DNA of 22,092 nucleotides, taken from positions 1 to 22,092 of the IMG/VR virus record IMGVR_UViG_3300025079_001188. One strand, 5' to 3'. The notes beneath the pieces were generated by a model, which was not told the DNA's origin, ran no database searches, and saw only the letters and a list, made by a program, of their open reading frames with translations. Positions 13,852 through 21,410 of this stretch are shown piece by piece. The stretch's first letter is position 1. Each line of letters starts with the position of its first letter. This DNA is from a virus. A program made the translations under genes and the position numbers.

Positions 13852-14268
13852 ATGCCAGCCAATATCGATATACTTAAACCACAGGAACATTTAATTGACC
13901 TATCAACTCATAGTGAGGGTGATATTGGGTTATCAGATGATTTTGAATTATCCTTTATATTTGATGATATTCTTTTAGTTGAATACATTGATGAAAGTGA
14001 AGAAGGTGATATACAACGAAATGGCATTTACGTACCTACAAATGCTATAACTAGAGCCTGGCGTAAAGCTAAAGTTATATTAGCCGGTCCAAAAGCTAAG
14101 TATGCTAAAGAAAATGATATTGTTATCTTTCCGCATAATTTGGGTGTAACAGTATCTAACATGGATATAGCAGGTAAAGGTAAGATTAAAAAAGGTGTAT
14201 TTTTAAACGAAGATAGAATCTTCGGTATATGTAAACTAAAGAATGATAGTACAGAGAGCGACTCTTGA
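13852..14268 (+). CDS. GroES-like co-chaperonin (gp31-type role)
   Basis: The 138-residue protein has an N-terminal extension of about 35 residues and then a GroES-like barrel: FDDILLVEYIDESEEGDIQRNGIYVPTNA has the length and polarity of the strand, mobile loop and strand of GroES. It is followed by WRKAKVILAGPKAKYAKENDIVIFP (exit of the loop, V-hh-GP and G-D-V-hF-like turns) and a C-terminal NEDRIFGICK, matching the EDI-ah strand. Such phage proteins partner host GroEL to fold the major capsid protein. Its last 26 bases overlap the next gene in another frame. The assignment is by pattern, not by a search. Confidence 0.62.
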   Translation: MPANIDILKPQEHLIDLSTHSEGDIGLSDDFELSFIFDDILLVEYIDESEEGDIQRNGIYVPTNAITRAWRKAKVILAGPKAKYAKENDIVIFPHNLGVTVSNMDIAGKGKIKKGVFLNEDRIFGICKLKNDSTESDS

Positions 14269-14620
14269 TAATATCTTACTTAGCAATGTTTGTGAGTTGA
14301 GATTTGTTAGGAGAGTCCCTTTACCCGGATCTTCTCCAACTAGGCATATGCTTTGTACAAAATCATATAGTTTACTTAACTCGAGTAATGGAAGAATTAC
14401 TCTTAACTACAGACCACCGAGAGGTCCTGTTAAAATTAACGAAGCTGCAGATAATCTTATAGTTGTTTGGGATATATTAATGCAAGATTATAGAAACGTT
14501 AATATGAATCAATGTGATTTAGTAAAACAGTTTCCTGCGAATGAAGAATTCTGGACATACTTCAACGATAATATATACCCTATGTCTGGACAACAAAAAC
14601 TATCCTATATGAACTCATGA
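14243..14620 (+). CDS. Small protein with probable Sm-like SH3 barrel (WYL_2 type)
   Basis: The 125-residue product contains VCELRFVRRVPLPGSSPTRH, then MLCTKSY, a gap and LIVVWDILMQDYRNVNMNQC. The pattern of an F-T/R-type strand, an R-MLCT strand and a V-V-D strand followed by YR resembles small phage proteins with an Sm-like SH3 beta-barrel. The function is not known to me; nucleic-acid or protein binding is plausible. The C-terminal third is different (FWTYFNDNIYPMSGQQKLSY). It starts inside the end of the GroES-like gene and ends with ATGA coupling to the next gene. Confidence 0.55.
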   Translation: MIVQRATLDNILLSNVCELRFVRRVPLPGSSPTRHMLCTKSYSLLNSSNGRITLNYRPPRGPVKINEAADNLIVVWDILMQDYRNVNMNQCDLVKQFPANEEFWTYFNDNIYPMSGQQKLSYMNS

Positions 14621-14970
14621 ATGCTTGCCTAGAAGATGTAATCGAACATATTAAACCTCACCTATTATCAGATATAGTTATTAAAACTGATAAGAAGATT
14701 CTTAAGAAAGGAAAACTAAAAATTTTTCAAGTTAAACAGCATTACTTAAGGTTAATGATTGAAATTGCTGGTAATCTTAAAATGTATGAACTACCATACC
14801 CGTTTGATGTTAAAACAAAAAATGGTATAACTACGTTTAATTATAAACTTACTACATTTCTTAAAGATGATGACTTGCAGTTACAAGCTAAGTTAATGGA
14901 TACATCTAATAAATCTAAAATTTACGATAATTTAGTTTATATATTGCCTTTGAGTAGGTCTGGACTATAA
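14617..14970 (+). CDS. Hypothetical protein, 117 aa
   Basis: No family is recognised. The protein has an N-terminal helix (LEDVIEHIKPHLL), a Lys-rich segment (KTDKKILKKGKLKIFQVKQH), and beta-like stretches such as MYELPYPFDVKTKNGITTFNY and KIYDNLVYILPL. It is basic and has no signal or membrane segment. ATG 14617 overlaps the upstream stop (ATGA), and the helicase begins 7 bases beyond its stop. This position suggests a nucleic-acid-related early role but proves nothing. Confidence 0.6.
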   Translation: MNACLEDVIEHIKPHLLSDIVIKTDKKILKKGKLKIFQVKQHYLRLMIEIAGNLKMYELPYPFDVKTKNGITTFNYKLTTFLKDDDLQLQAKLMDTSNKSKIYDNLVYILPLSRSGL

Positions 14971-14977
14971 TAAGGTT

Positions 14978-16612
14978 GTGATATCCAACCTACTTAATAA
15001 CTTTCCAGAAGGCTATACTCCCAATACACAACAGGTTAAGTTATTAAAGAATATAGATCAAGCTTTTGAAGATGGTTATAAGTTTGTTGTATGTAATGCT
15101 CCTACAGGGTCGGGTAAGTCGTTTGTATCTAAAACTGTTGGTAATGTTTCACGTGAAAGTTCAAAGGAATTTTACGACGTTGTTACGTCATATTTAGCTT
15201 TTAAACACTCACAAGGTGGCAGTTACGCTCATGAAGATGAATGTAACGAGGAAGTTCCGTTTGGTTGTACAGCCTTAACTATAACTAAGACTTTACAGGA
15301 CCAATATAAGGATTTGTTTAATGATATAGAAGTTCTTAAAGGTAAATCCAACTATCAATGTGATTTGGATAATCGCTTTTCAGTCGACTTAGCACCATGT
15401 TTACATTTACCTCGACTTAAAGATGAATGCTGGGCTAAAAACAGCTGCCCTTATTATGAGCAGCGTAATAAAGCGCTAGTATCAAAGTTTAATACGCTTA
15501 ACTATAGTATGTTCTTTTCGTTACCGGAGCATCTTAAGAAAAGACAGTTTATTATTTGTGATGAAGCATCAGAATTAGAGGATCAGCTAGTAAAAGAGTT
15601 TACCTGTAAGATTGATTACGGATTTTTGCGTAAATCAGATATCGATTACGTACCGTATGTATCAACTAGGTCAGGTGAAAAGTGGTTAAATACTTTAGCT
15701 GTTGATGTAGAAGAAAAGATTGATGAGTTAAAGGAAATCTTATCTAATAAAAAGGATACAAGTAATAAGCGTATACTTATTGATCTTAAAAGTGAGATAA
15801 TTAAACTAAGAAACCTTCACGGTAAACTTACATTAATTATTGATTCATGGAGTGAAGCAGAGTATGTGTTTGAAAAGGATAAAGAAGGAGTGACATTCAT
15901 GCCGCTAAAGGTGGATAGACTTTCATATAGGTTATTTGATTACGCAGATAAAGTTATCTTGATGTCAGCTACTATTATTGATCCAGCTAACTTCTGTAAA
16001 ACGTTAGGAGTTAAACGGTTTAAATATGTTGAAGCAGAATCTAACTTTAGTGCTGCAAAGGCTCCGATTGTATGCAACTCTAAATATAAATTAAACTATT
16101 ATAACATGCAGAAGAACTTACCGCATGTGATGAAGATAGTAAAGCAGATATGTGAGCATCATAAAAATGATAAAGGTATTATTCATACTCATAATAATGT
16201 AATTACAAGTGCTCTATCTAAGCAGTTATATGGAGATCGTTTTCTATATCGTGAACCTGGAGTACGTAACGAAGATATACTTGAACAGCATTATGCATCT
16301 GAAGATAGTACAGTATTAATCTCACCATCAATGTCGTATGGAGTTGATCTACGAGACGAGTTAGCGCGTTTTCAGATTATAATGAAAGCACCGTTTTTAC
16401 CTACTAAAGATACCAGAATAGAGAGATTAATGAAAGATGATTTTGACTGGTATCAAAATAAAATGCTATGTTCACTTATACAGTCTTGCGGTCGTGGTGT
16501 TAGATCGTCAAAAGATTATTGTATTACGTATATACTAGATGCTACTATTGTTGAAAGTGTTCTTAAAAGTAAGCACAAACTACCAGCATACTTTTTAGAT
16601 AGGTTTAATTAG
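14978..16612 (+). CDS. DinG/XPD-type superfamily 2 DNA helicase with Fe-S cysteines
   Basis: The 544-residue protein is a 5'-3' SF2 helicase by motifs: Q-rich NTQQ, Walker A APTGSGKS (41-48), motif Ia TITKTLQDQY (101-110), four cysteines at 128, 141, 151 and 157 placed as in the [4Fe-4S] domain of XPD/DinG, Walker B as DEAS (195-198) where DEAH is usual, VILMSATI as motif III, and QSCGRGVRSS (502-511) as motif VI. It may unwind recombination intermediates or R-loops in phage replication. The start is GTG 14978; TAAGG lies only two bases before it, too close for a normal Shine-Dalgarno. The preceding gene ends 7 bases upstream. Confidence 0.9.
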   Translation: MISNLLNNFPEGYTPNTQQVKLLKNIDQAFEDGYKFVVCNAPTGSGKSFVSKTVGNVSRESSKEFYDVVTSYLAFKHSQGGSYAHEDECNEEVPFGCTALTITKTLQDQYKDLFNDIEVLKGKSNYQCDLDNRFSVDLAPCLHLPRLKDECWAKNSCPYYEQRNKALVSKFNTLNYSMFFSLPEHLKKRQFIICDEASELEDQLVKEFTCKIDYGFLRKSDIDYVPYVSTRSGEKWLNTLAVDVEEKIDELKEILSNKKDTSNKRILIDLKSEIIKLRNLHGKLTLIIDSWSEAEYVFEKDKEGVTFMPLKVDRLSYRLFDYADKVILMSATIIDPANFCKTLGVKRFKYVEAESNFSAAKAPIVCNSKYKLNYYNMQKNLPHVMKIVKQICEHHKNDKGIIHTHNNVITSALSKQLYGDRFLYREPGVRNEDILEQHYASEDSTVLISPSMSYGVDLRDELARFQIIMKAPFLPTKDTRIERLMKDDFDWYQNKMLCSLIQSCGRGVRSSKDYCITYILDATIVESVLKSKHKLPAYFLDRFN

Positions 16613-16628
16613 TATAGAGGTTTTTAAT

Positions 16629-16636
16629 CATAAATA
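16629..16636 (+). promoter_or_regulatory. Late-type promoter CATAAATA before the gp15-like gene
   Basis: CATAAATA matches T4 TATAAATA at seven of eight bases, ending 10 bases before the TTG start. It lies in the 34-base gap between the helicase and the structural module. Confidence 0.6.
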
Positions 16637-16646
16637 TATATAAGGT

Positions 16647-17774
16647 TTGAAAAAATATACTTACAATTTTGAGATTAAAGATCTGCTAACTCAATTTGTT
16701 GCTGCGTTTGACGATACAGTAATTAAGCGTTACGATAAAAACGGTAATGCAAAACAAGAGATAGAGGTTAGATATGTCTTCGCTCCAAAGCAAAGAGTGA
16801 TGTATGATATTGTTAATAAGGCTCAAAATATAACTCTACCAGTTGTAACAGTAGACTTAACATCTGTAGCCTATGATGATAGTAGAGTTTTTAATAAGTT
16901 AAATAACATACATAATTATATTAATGATGTAGATAATACAAAAGTACATATGCCTGTACCTGTTAACTTAACTGTTAAAATGTCAATGCTTTGTAGGTAT
17001 ATGCAAGATCTAGAACAGATCATAACTAACTTTGTACCTTACTCTAATCCATATATTGTAATAGCATGGCAAGAACCAACTGATACAGGTAACATAAATG
17101 AGATACGTACTGAAGTAGAGTGGGATCAGTCTATATCTATGAACCCGCCGACGGAGTTAAGCTATAGTGAAAAATTTAGAGCTGTAGCAGATACAACTTT
17201 TACAATAAAGGGTTGGTTGTTTAGAGATAGAAACGAAGTTACAAAGCCTATTTACTTTATTGAGAATAATTTTATAAATACTAGACAAGATTTTAATTTT
17301 AGTCAACCTATATCTAGTTTAGATTATAGCAGCTTCTTTAACAGTTTAACTAGTGTAACAGATACAGATACGTTTACATTATCAGGTATACCTAATATTA
17401 CAAATATATATTATAACACGACAGGTTCTCAGTTAGAGACTAGAGCCCCGCGAACTATAAATAGATCCGTCTCCGGTCTGAATCTTTACAACTATAACTT
17501 ATTAGGTGAGAATTTTAACAAGACTCAATTAGTAATGTTAAGCTCAAATAATGCGACGTTAACAAATAACTTTACAGCTTTTGATACAACATATACCGGA
17601 TCTGCATCTGGGTTCTTATTACCTAGTAGCAATTTTACGATCCTATCAGATAATGTAATGAATATAACTATACCAGCTCTTTCAGGTGATGGTAAGTTTG
17701 ATATAATAATTAAAAACCCAGCAGGTTGGTCTTCTACCCAATCTATTGCTGGGTTCTTCTTCACTTCAGAATAA
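16647..17774 (+). CDS. 15: Tail sheath stabiliser/completion protein (gp15-like) with extra C-terminal domain
   Basis: T4 gp15 caps the tail tube and sheath and joins it to the neck. The N-terminal ~220 residues follow the gp15 order: a first helical segment LLTQFVAAFDDTVIKRYD, EIEVRYVFAPKQRVMYDI, PVPVNLTVKMSMLCRYMQDLEQII, FVPYSNPYIVIAW, EVEWDQSISM, and ADTTFTIKGWLF. T4 gp15 has about 270 residues; this has 375. The extra C-terminal ~120 residues (YNLLGENFNKTQLVMLSS, MNITIPALSGDGKFDIIIKN, NPAGWSS) look like an IPT/TIG immunoglobulin-like domain, perhaps surface-exposed. TTG is forced as the start: a stop codon lies two codons upstream and the first in-frame ATG is about 50 codons in. Its stop codon lies within the next promoter. 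Confidence 0.8.
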   Translation: MKKYTYNFEIKDLLTQFVAAFDDTVIKRYDKNGNAKQEIEVRYVFAPKQRVMYDIVNKAQNITLPVVTVDLTSVAYDDSRVFNKLNNIHNYINDVDNTKVHMPVPVNLTVKMSMLCRYMQDLEQIITNFVPYSNPYIVIAWQEPTDTGNINEIRTEVEWDQSISMNPPTELSYSEKFRAVADTTFTIKGWLFRDRNEVTKPIYFIENNFINTRQDFNFSQPISSLDYSSFFNSLTSVTDTDTFTLSGIPNITNIYYNTTGSQLETRAPRTINRSVSGLNLYNYNLLGENFNKTQLVMLSSNNATLTNNFTAFDTTYTGSASGFLLPSSNFTILSDNVMNITIPALSGDGKFDIIIKNPAGWSSTQSIAGFFFTSE

Positions 17775-17777
17775 ATA
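17770..17777 (+). promoter_or_regulatory. Late-type promoter AATAAATA for the portal gene
   Basis: AATAAATA ends 6 bases before ATG 17784, and the stop codon of the gp15-like gene is embedded in it. It differs from T4 TATAAATA only at the first base. Confidence 0.65.
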
Positions 17778-17783
17778 ATAGCG

Positions 17784-19571
17784 ATGCCCGACACTTCACC
17801 AAATCAAAATAAATCATACGTAAGCAATGACGGCCGGGGGTCTACTTTCGGTAGAAATCTTGTTCAGTATATTCAAAATCGTTTGCCATATACTAGTTCT
17901 TTAGATGAGGGCGATAGCCTAAATCCAAAATATAAATATTTTAACAAGGCAGGCACACGTCGTGCTGAAGCTTTAGCTAAAACATCTGTATCTGCATCTA
18001 ATCCATATAATAATATGGCCATAGGAGACTTTGGAAAAGATACTTCCTTTTCAGATGTTATGTATGCGAGCCTTGATGAAAATAAAGGCGGTAGGTTACG
18101 TGATTATAGGGTAATGGCAGCTTATTCAGAGTGCTCTGACGCTTTAGATGAGATTTGCGATGAAGCAATAAACATCGACGAATCTGGCCATTCTGCTAAA
18201 TTACTATTTGATAATATAGATTTAAGTGTTGATGAAAAAGGTGATATTGAAAATGAATTTAGTAAATTCATTGACTTTTTTGATCTTAAAACAAAAGGAT
18301 GGCAGTACTTTAGACAGCTACTCGTTGAGGGTGAAGTATTCTTCGAGTTGATTCTACATGAAGATTATACTAAAGAAGGTGCATTAGGAGTTGTTAACAT
18401 ACCATCAGAAATTATCGACCCTGTATATAATAATATACAGAATATGATAACGAAAGGCTACATTTATAAGAAGCCTATTTTCAGTCAAACGCAACCAGAT
18501 AAGGTAGAAAAGTATGAATTCATACCTATGGATGCTAATCAGGTCGTGTATGTTAACTCTGGAGTTTATAATGAGACAAAAAACTTTGCTGTGCCGTTTT
18601 TAGAAAACGCACGTAGACCATATAGGCAGTTATCTCTCATTGAAGATGCTATTGTTATTTACCGTTTAGTTAGAGCTCCAGAACGTTTAGTTTTTAACGT
18701 AGATGTAGGTAATATGGCACCACCAAAAGCTGAAGCTTATCTAAGAAAGCTTATTCAAAACTACTGGTCCCGTAAGACATTTGATATAGATCAGACTGAT
18801 GTTGTTAAAAAGTTTAATCCTCAATCTATGCTTGATGCGTTCTGGTTTGCAAAGCGTCAAGGATCAGAAGGAACTTCTGTTAATCAGTTACAAGGTGGTG
18901 CTAATTTAGGTGAGCTTAGTGATTTAATGTACTTTATTAAGAAGCTTTACAGAGCACTTAAAGTACCGGCTACTCGTATTGATCCAGAAGATCGTACAGT
19001 TGATCAGTCAACCGTATTACGTGAAGAATTAAAGTTTGCAAAGTTTGTTATTAGGCAGCAACAGAGATTCGCCGGCGGTATCAAAAGAGGATTTATAACT
19101 CATCTTAAATTAAGAGATATGTGGGATAAGTATGATCTTAACGAACTTAATTTAGACGTTAACTTTAATGTACCTACTAATTTCTTTGAGTTAAGAGAGG
19201 GTCAGCGCTTAGAGCTTAAGGCATCTAATTTTAACAGTCTCGCTTCTAATGAATTTGTTTCTACTACATATGCGCAAAAGAAATACTTAGGTTGGAAGGA
19301 TAAAGATATACTTGCTAATAGAGAGTTTCTTCGTAAGGATGCTGAAATGCAATGGGAGTTAGGTCAAATACAAGCAGCGGGTCCAACTTGGAAAGAGCAG
19401 ATGGTTGCCGGTAATCTAGCGGGTGAAGGTGAAGCTGCTGTTGGAGGTGAAGGTGGTGGTGTTGCAGGCGGTGGTGGAGCTGTGCCAGAGTTTGGTGGTG
19501 GTCCAGCTGCAGAAGGGGAAGCCCCAGAAGCAGAAGCTCCTGAGGCGGTTGATCCAGTTGATGAAGTTTAA
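17784..19571 (+). CDS. 20: Portal protein (gp20-like)
   Basis: The portal forms the dodecameric ring at one capsid vertex through which DNA is packaged and to which the tail attaches. Diagnostic segments are RDYRVMAAYSECSDALDEIC with DEAI, KGWQYFRQLLVEGEVFFELI, ARRPYRQLSLIEDAIVIYRL, RAPERLVFNVDVGNM, NYWSRKTFDIDQTD, and KLYRALKVPATRIDPED followed by FAKFVIRQQQRF, all as in T4 gp20. It has 595 residues against 524 in T4. Much of the excess is a low-complexity Gly/Ala/Glu/Pro tail of about 60 residues, with the richest part near 545-595. The start is ATG after a late-type promoter. A minus-strand gene ends three bases beyond its stop. Confidence 0.95.
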   Translation: MPDTSPNQNKSYVSNDGRGSTFGRNLVQYIQNRLPYTSSLDEGDSLNPKYKYFNKAGTRRAEALAKTSVSASNPYNNMAIGDFGKDTSFSDVMYASLDENKGGRLRDYRVMAAYSECSDALDEICDEAINIDESGHSAKLLFDNIDLSVDEKGDIENEFSKFIDFFDLKTKGWQYFRQLLVEGEVFFELILHEDYTKEGALGVVNIPSEIIDPVYNNIQNMITKGYIYKKPIFSQTQPDKVEKYEFIPMDANQVVYVNSGVYNETKNFAVPFLENARRPYRQLSLIEDAIVIYRLVRAPERLVFNVDVGNMAPPKAEAYLRKLIQNYWSRKTFDIDQTDVVKKFNPQSMLDAFWFAKRQGSEGTSVNQLQGGANLGELSDLMYFIKKLYRALKVPATRIDPEDRTVDQSTVLREELKFAKFVIRQQQRFAGGIKRGFITHLKLRDMWDKYDLNELNLDVNFNVPTNFFELREGQRLELKASNFNSLASNEFVSTTYAQKKYLGWKDKDILANREFLRKDAEMQWELGQIQAAGPTWKEQMVAGNLAGEGEAAVGGEGGGVAGGGGAVPEFGGGPAAEGEAPEAEAPEAVDPVDEV

Positions 19572-19574
19572 TTT

Positions 19575-19736
19575 TTAATTACCGTCATCAAAGATTAATA
19601 CCATTCTTGGACCTGTTTCAAGTATTTGTATCAATGTACCACTGGCTGGTACTGTTGCTGTCATGAATGTTGAAAGGTATGCTGCTGACATGTGACCGCC
19701 AGTTACGGGAGGGACTACTGTTGCTGAAAGTGCCAT
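19575..19736 (-). CDS. Small opposite-strand protein, 53 aa, late-type promoter
   Basis: An ATG at 19736 (minus strand) opens 53 codons to TAA at 19575-19577, reading MALSATVVPPVTGGHMSAAY, then a Ser/Thr/Ala-rich hydrophobic stretch and finally GPRMVLIFDDGN. No family is recognised. ATTAAATA lies 5 bases before its ATG, the geometry of the virion genes here. The composition (no charged residue until Glu40) resembles small beta-rich virion or decoration proteins. It fills most of the 232-base gap between portal and neck genes, tail to tail with the portal gene. Confidence 0.6.
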   Translation of the reverse strand: MALSATVVPPVTGGHMSAAYLSTFMTATVPASGTLIQILETGPRMVLIFDDGN

Positions 19737-19741
19737 ATCAA

Positions 19742-19749
19742 TATTTAAT
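19742..19749 (-). promoter_or_regulatory. Late-type box ATTAAATA for the 53-aa gene
   Basis: On the minus strand ATTAAATA ends 5 bases before ATG 19736, matching the spacing at 4421, 19804 and 21411. The divergent plus-strand promoter at 19790-19798 is about 40 bases away. Confidence 0.5.
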
Positions 19750-19789
19750 ACAAAGCATATTTTTTTCTTCTATCTTTTTATTTTTATAT

Positions 19790-19798
19790 GACTAAATA
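19790..19798 (+). promoter_or_regulatory. Late-type promoter GACTAAATA for the neck-protein gene
   Basis: GACTAAATA ends 5 bases before ATG 19804. The identical nine bases recur with the same spacing before the gp21-like gene. Confidence 0.65.
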
Positions 19799-19803
19799 AT
19801 AGT

Positions 19804-20955
19804 ATGGCTTTAGCATGTGAAATTACACCTCTCTCAGCTTTTCTTTCTACCAATCTTAACAATAAGATTGAAACGTTTGATAGGTTAGGTGATAGAATAA
19901 AAAGATCGTTAGGATACCCTCTTGTATCTCTTGAGATTCATACTGATCAATTGAGAGAGAATATTCAAATTGCGGTAGAATATTTTACTAAATATGCTGG
20001 ATATACTCAAGAGTATCTTATTTTTGATTCGGGGTTATATGAAACAAATAAAGGTATACGTTTAGATTTATTATATACTCTTACTAACACTGATTTAGAT
20101 ACTAATGCTAAAAAGGTAGCAGGTACTAATCCTTTAGGTCCAGGTCCAGAGTTTTATGCAGAGACAGCTGAAACAGTATTTGTTGCTACTACCCCTATAT
20201 TAAGTTCAATATTTGCTAGCTCATCCGTACTTTCTGCTACCTTTACTGATGGTATAGCACAATTTGAGCTATTTGATAAGACTCTACATGATTCTATTAC
20301 AGCCTTTAATAACACATTATCTGGTTCATTTACACAAAATGCGAGAAAAACATTATCCTATCAAGGATCTGCTTCAGACGCGTTTACATATCAGAATGTG
20401 TATGATTATGATGTAATGGATTATAGAAAGGTAATTGAGGTTACAGATTTTGAAGAAGGTTCTTCAACGGGTATTAATACACTCTTCACGTTAGAACAAA
20501 CATTAGCCCAGCAAACATATTTTAGTTATGCATTAGGCAATTATGGCTTTGATCTTGTATCATGGTACACTATGAAAGAGTGGATGGATACAAGAGAGAA
20601 GGTATTAGCCACCAAACGAGATACTAAATTTGATAATAGAACTCAATATCTTAGAATGTATCCACAACCTAAAAATCATAAATTTTATGGAGTTATATCA
20701 TGTTATGTTGAGCGCGCTTTGCGTGATGTTATAAAGGAACAGTGGGTTTATGAATATGCTCTTGCGTTATCTATGATTACTATAGGTAGAGTTCGTGGTA
20801 AGTTTGGTAGTGTTAGCCTTCTAGGTGGTGGAGCACTTAATTACGATCTACTTCAAGAGGGAGTAGCTAAGAAAGCAGAGCTTGAGCAGAAGCTTCTAGA
20901 AGGAGCTTCACCAGGTATGGGTGATAATGATCCAACTATGTTTATTGTAGGGTAA
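19804..20955 (+). CDS. Putative neck/virion structural protein (gp13-like)
   Basis: The 383-residue protein has an N-terminal pattern seen in head-tail connector proteins of T4-like marine phages: FDRLGDRIKRSLGYPLVSLE, then DQLRENIQIAVEYFTKYAG. A C-terminal helical region follows (WVYEYALALSMITIGRVRGK) with FGSVSLLGGGALNYDLLQEG and an end in DDPT-like DNDPTMFIVG. A middle part of about 100 residues (ETAETVFVATTPILSSIFAS, HDSITAFNNTLSGSF) is Ser/Thr-rich and looks inserted. The neighbours are portal and gp4, and the late-type promoter 5 bases before ATG supports a virion role. T4 gp13 (309 residues) is the best guess; gp14 or an unrelated neck protein is possible. The stop overlaps the gp4 ATG (TAATG). 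Confidence 0.55.
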   Translation: MALACEITPLSAFLSTNLNNKIETFDRLGDRIKRSLGYPLVSLEIHTDQLRENIQIAVEYFTKYAGYTQEYLIFDSGLYETNKGIRLDLLYTLTNTDLDTNAKKVAGTNPLGPGPEFYAETAETVFVATTPILSSIFASSSVLSATFTDGIAQFELFDKTLHDSITAFNNTLSGSFTQNARKTLSYQGSASDAFTYQNVYDYDVMDYRKVIEVTDFEEGSSTGINTLFTLEQTLAQQTYFSYALGNYGFDLVSWYTMKEWMDTREKVLATKRDTKFDNRTQYLRMYPQPKNHKFYGVISCYVERALRDVIKEQWVYEYALALSMITIGRVRGKFGSVSLLGGGALNYDLLQEGVAKKAELEQKLLEGASPGMGDNDPTMFIVG

Positions 20956-21389
20956 TGGCAGCAAAAAAATGGCGACAAGGTCAGTTTGTACCTAAAAATA
21001 AGGGCAAGTTTATAGGTTCTAAAGCTACTTATCGATCTGGATTAGAGTTAAAGTTCTTTAGATTCTGCGATAACAATAAAAATGTTATAAAATGGGGTAG
21101 TGAAAATGTAATTGTTCCATATTATAGCCCGCTAGACGGTAGAATGCATAGGTATTACGTAGATAATTATGTAGTTATTAAGGAAGGTCACGTTATTAAG
21201 AAATATTTAGTAGAAATTAAGCCATCTAAACAAACCAAACCTCCTCAAACCAAGTATAGAAAGAAGCAGCATCTTATATATGAGCAGAAAGCTTATGTTA
21301 TAAACCAGGCTAAGTGGGAAGCTGCACGTAAATATAGTAAAAAGCGTGGAATTTCGTTTATAATAGTTACTGAAAAAGAGCTTTTATAG
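20955..21389 (+). CDS. 4: Head completion protein (gp4-like, TnsA-type nuclease fold)
   Basis: T4 gp4 (also called gp50/65) joins filled heads before the neck attaches. The 144-residue protein (T4 gp4 has 150) contains FVPKNKGKFIG, TYRSGLELKFFRFCD, VIKWGSENVIVPYYSPLDG, MHRYYVDNYV, KYLVEIKPSKQTKPP and YVINQAKWEAARKYSKKRG. These follow the conserved gp4 series. Possible nuclease residues are Glu31, Asp70 and Glu87-X-Lys89; the usual Pro-Asp step before the second acid is Val-Asp-Asn here. Whether the phage protein cuts DNA is not known from sequence. It starts one base inside the upstream stop and is translationally coupled to the neck gene. Confidence 0.85.
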   Translation: MAAKKWRQGQFVPKNKGKFIGSKATYRSGLELKFFRFCDNNKNVIKWGSENVIVPYYSPLDGRMHRYYVDNYVVIKEGHVIKKYLVEIKPSKQTKPPQTKYRKKQHLIYEQKAYVINQAKWEAARKYSKKRGISFIIVTEKELL

Positions 21390-21396
21390 TGCGCAC

Positions 21397-21405
21397 GACT
21401 AAATA
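21397..21405 (+). promoter_or_regulatory. Late-type promoter GACTAAATA for the protease gene
   Basis: GACTAAATA ends 5 bases before ATG 21411, identical to the box at 19790-19798. It sits in the 21-base gap after the gp4 stop. A second ATG at 21407 is out of frame. Confidence 0.65.
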
Positions 21406-21410
21406 AATGT

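Noticed and set aside
17525-17794. Antisense open frame over the end of the gp15-like gene
   Set aside because: Overlaps the portal start and promoter antisense; no late-type box at its own start.
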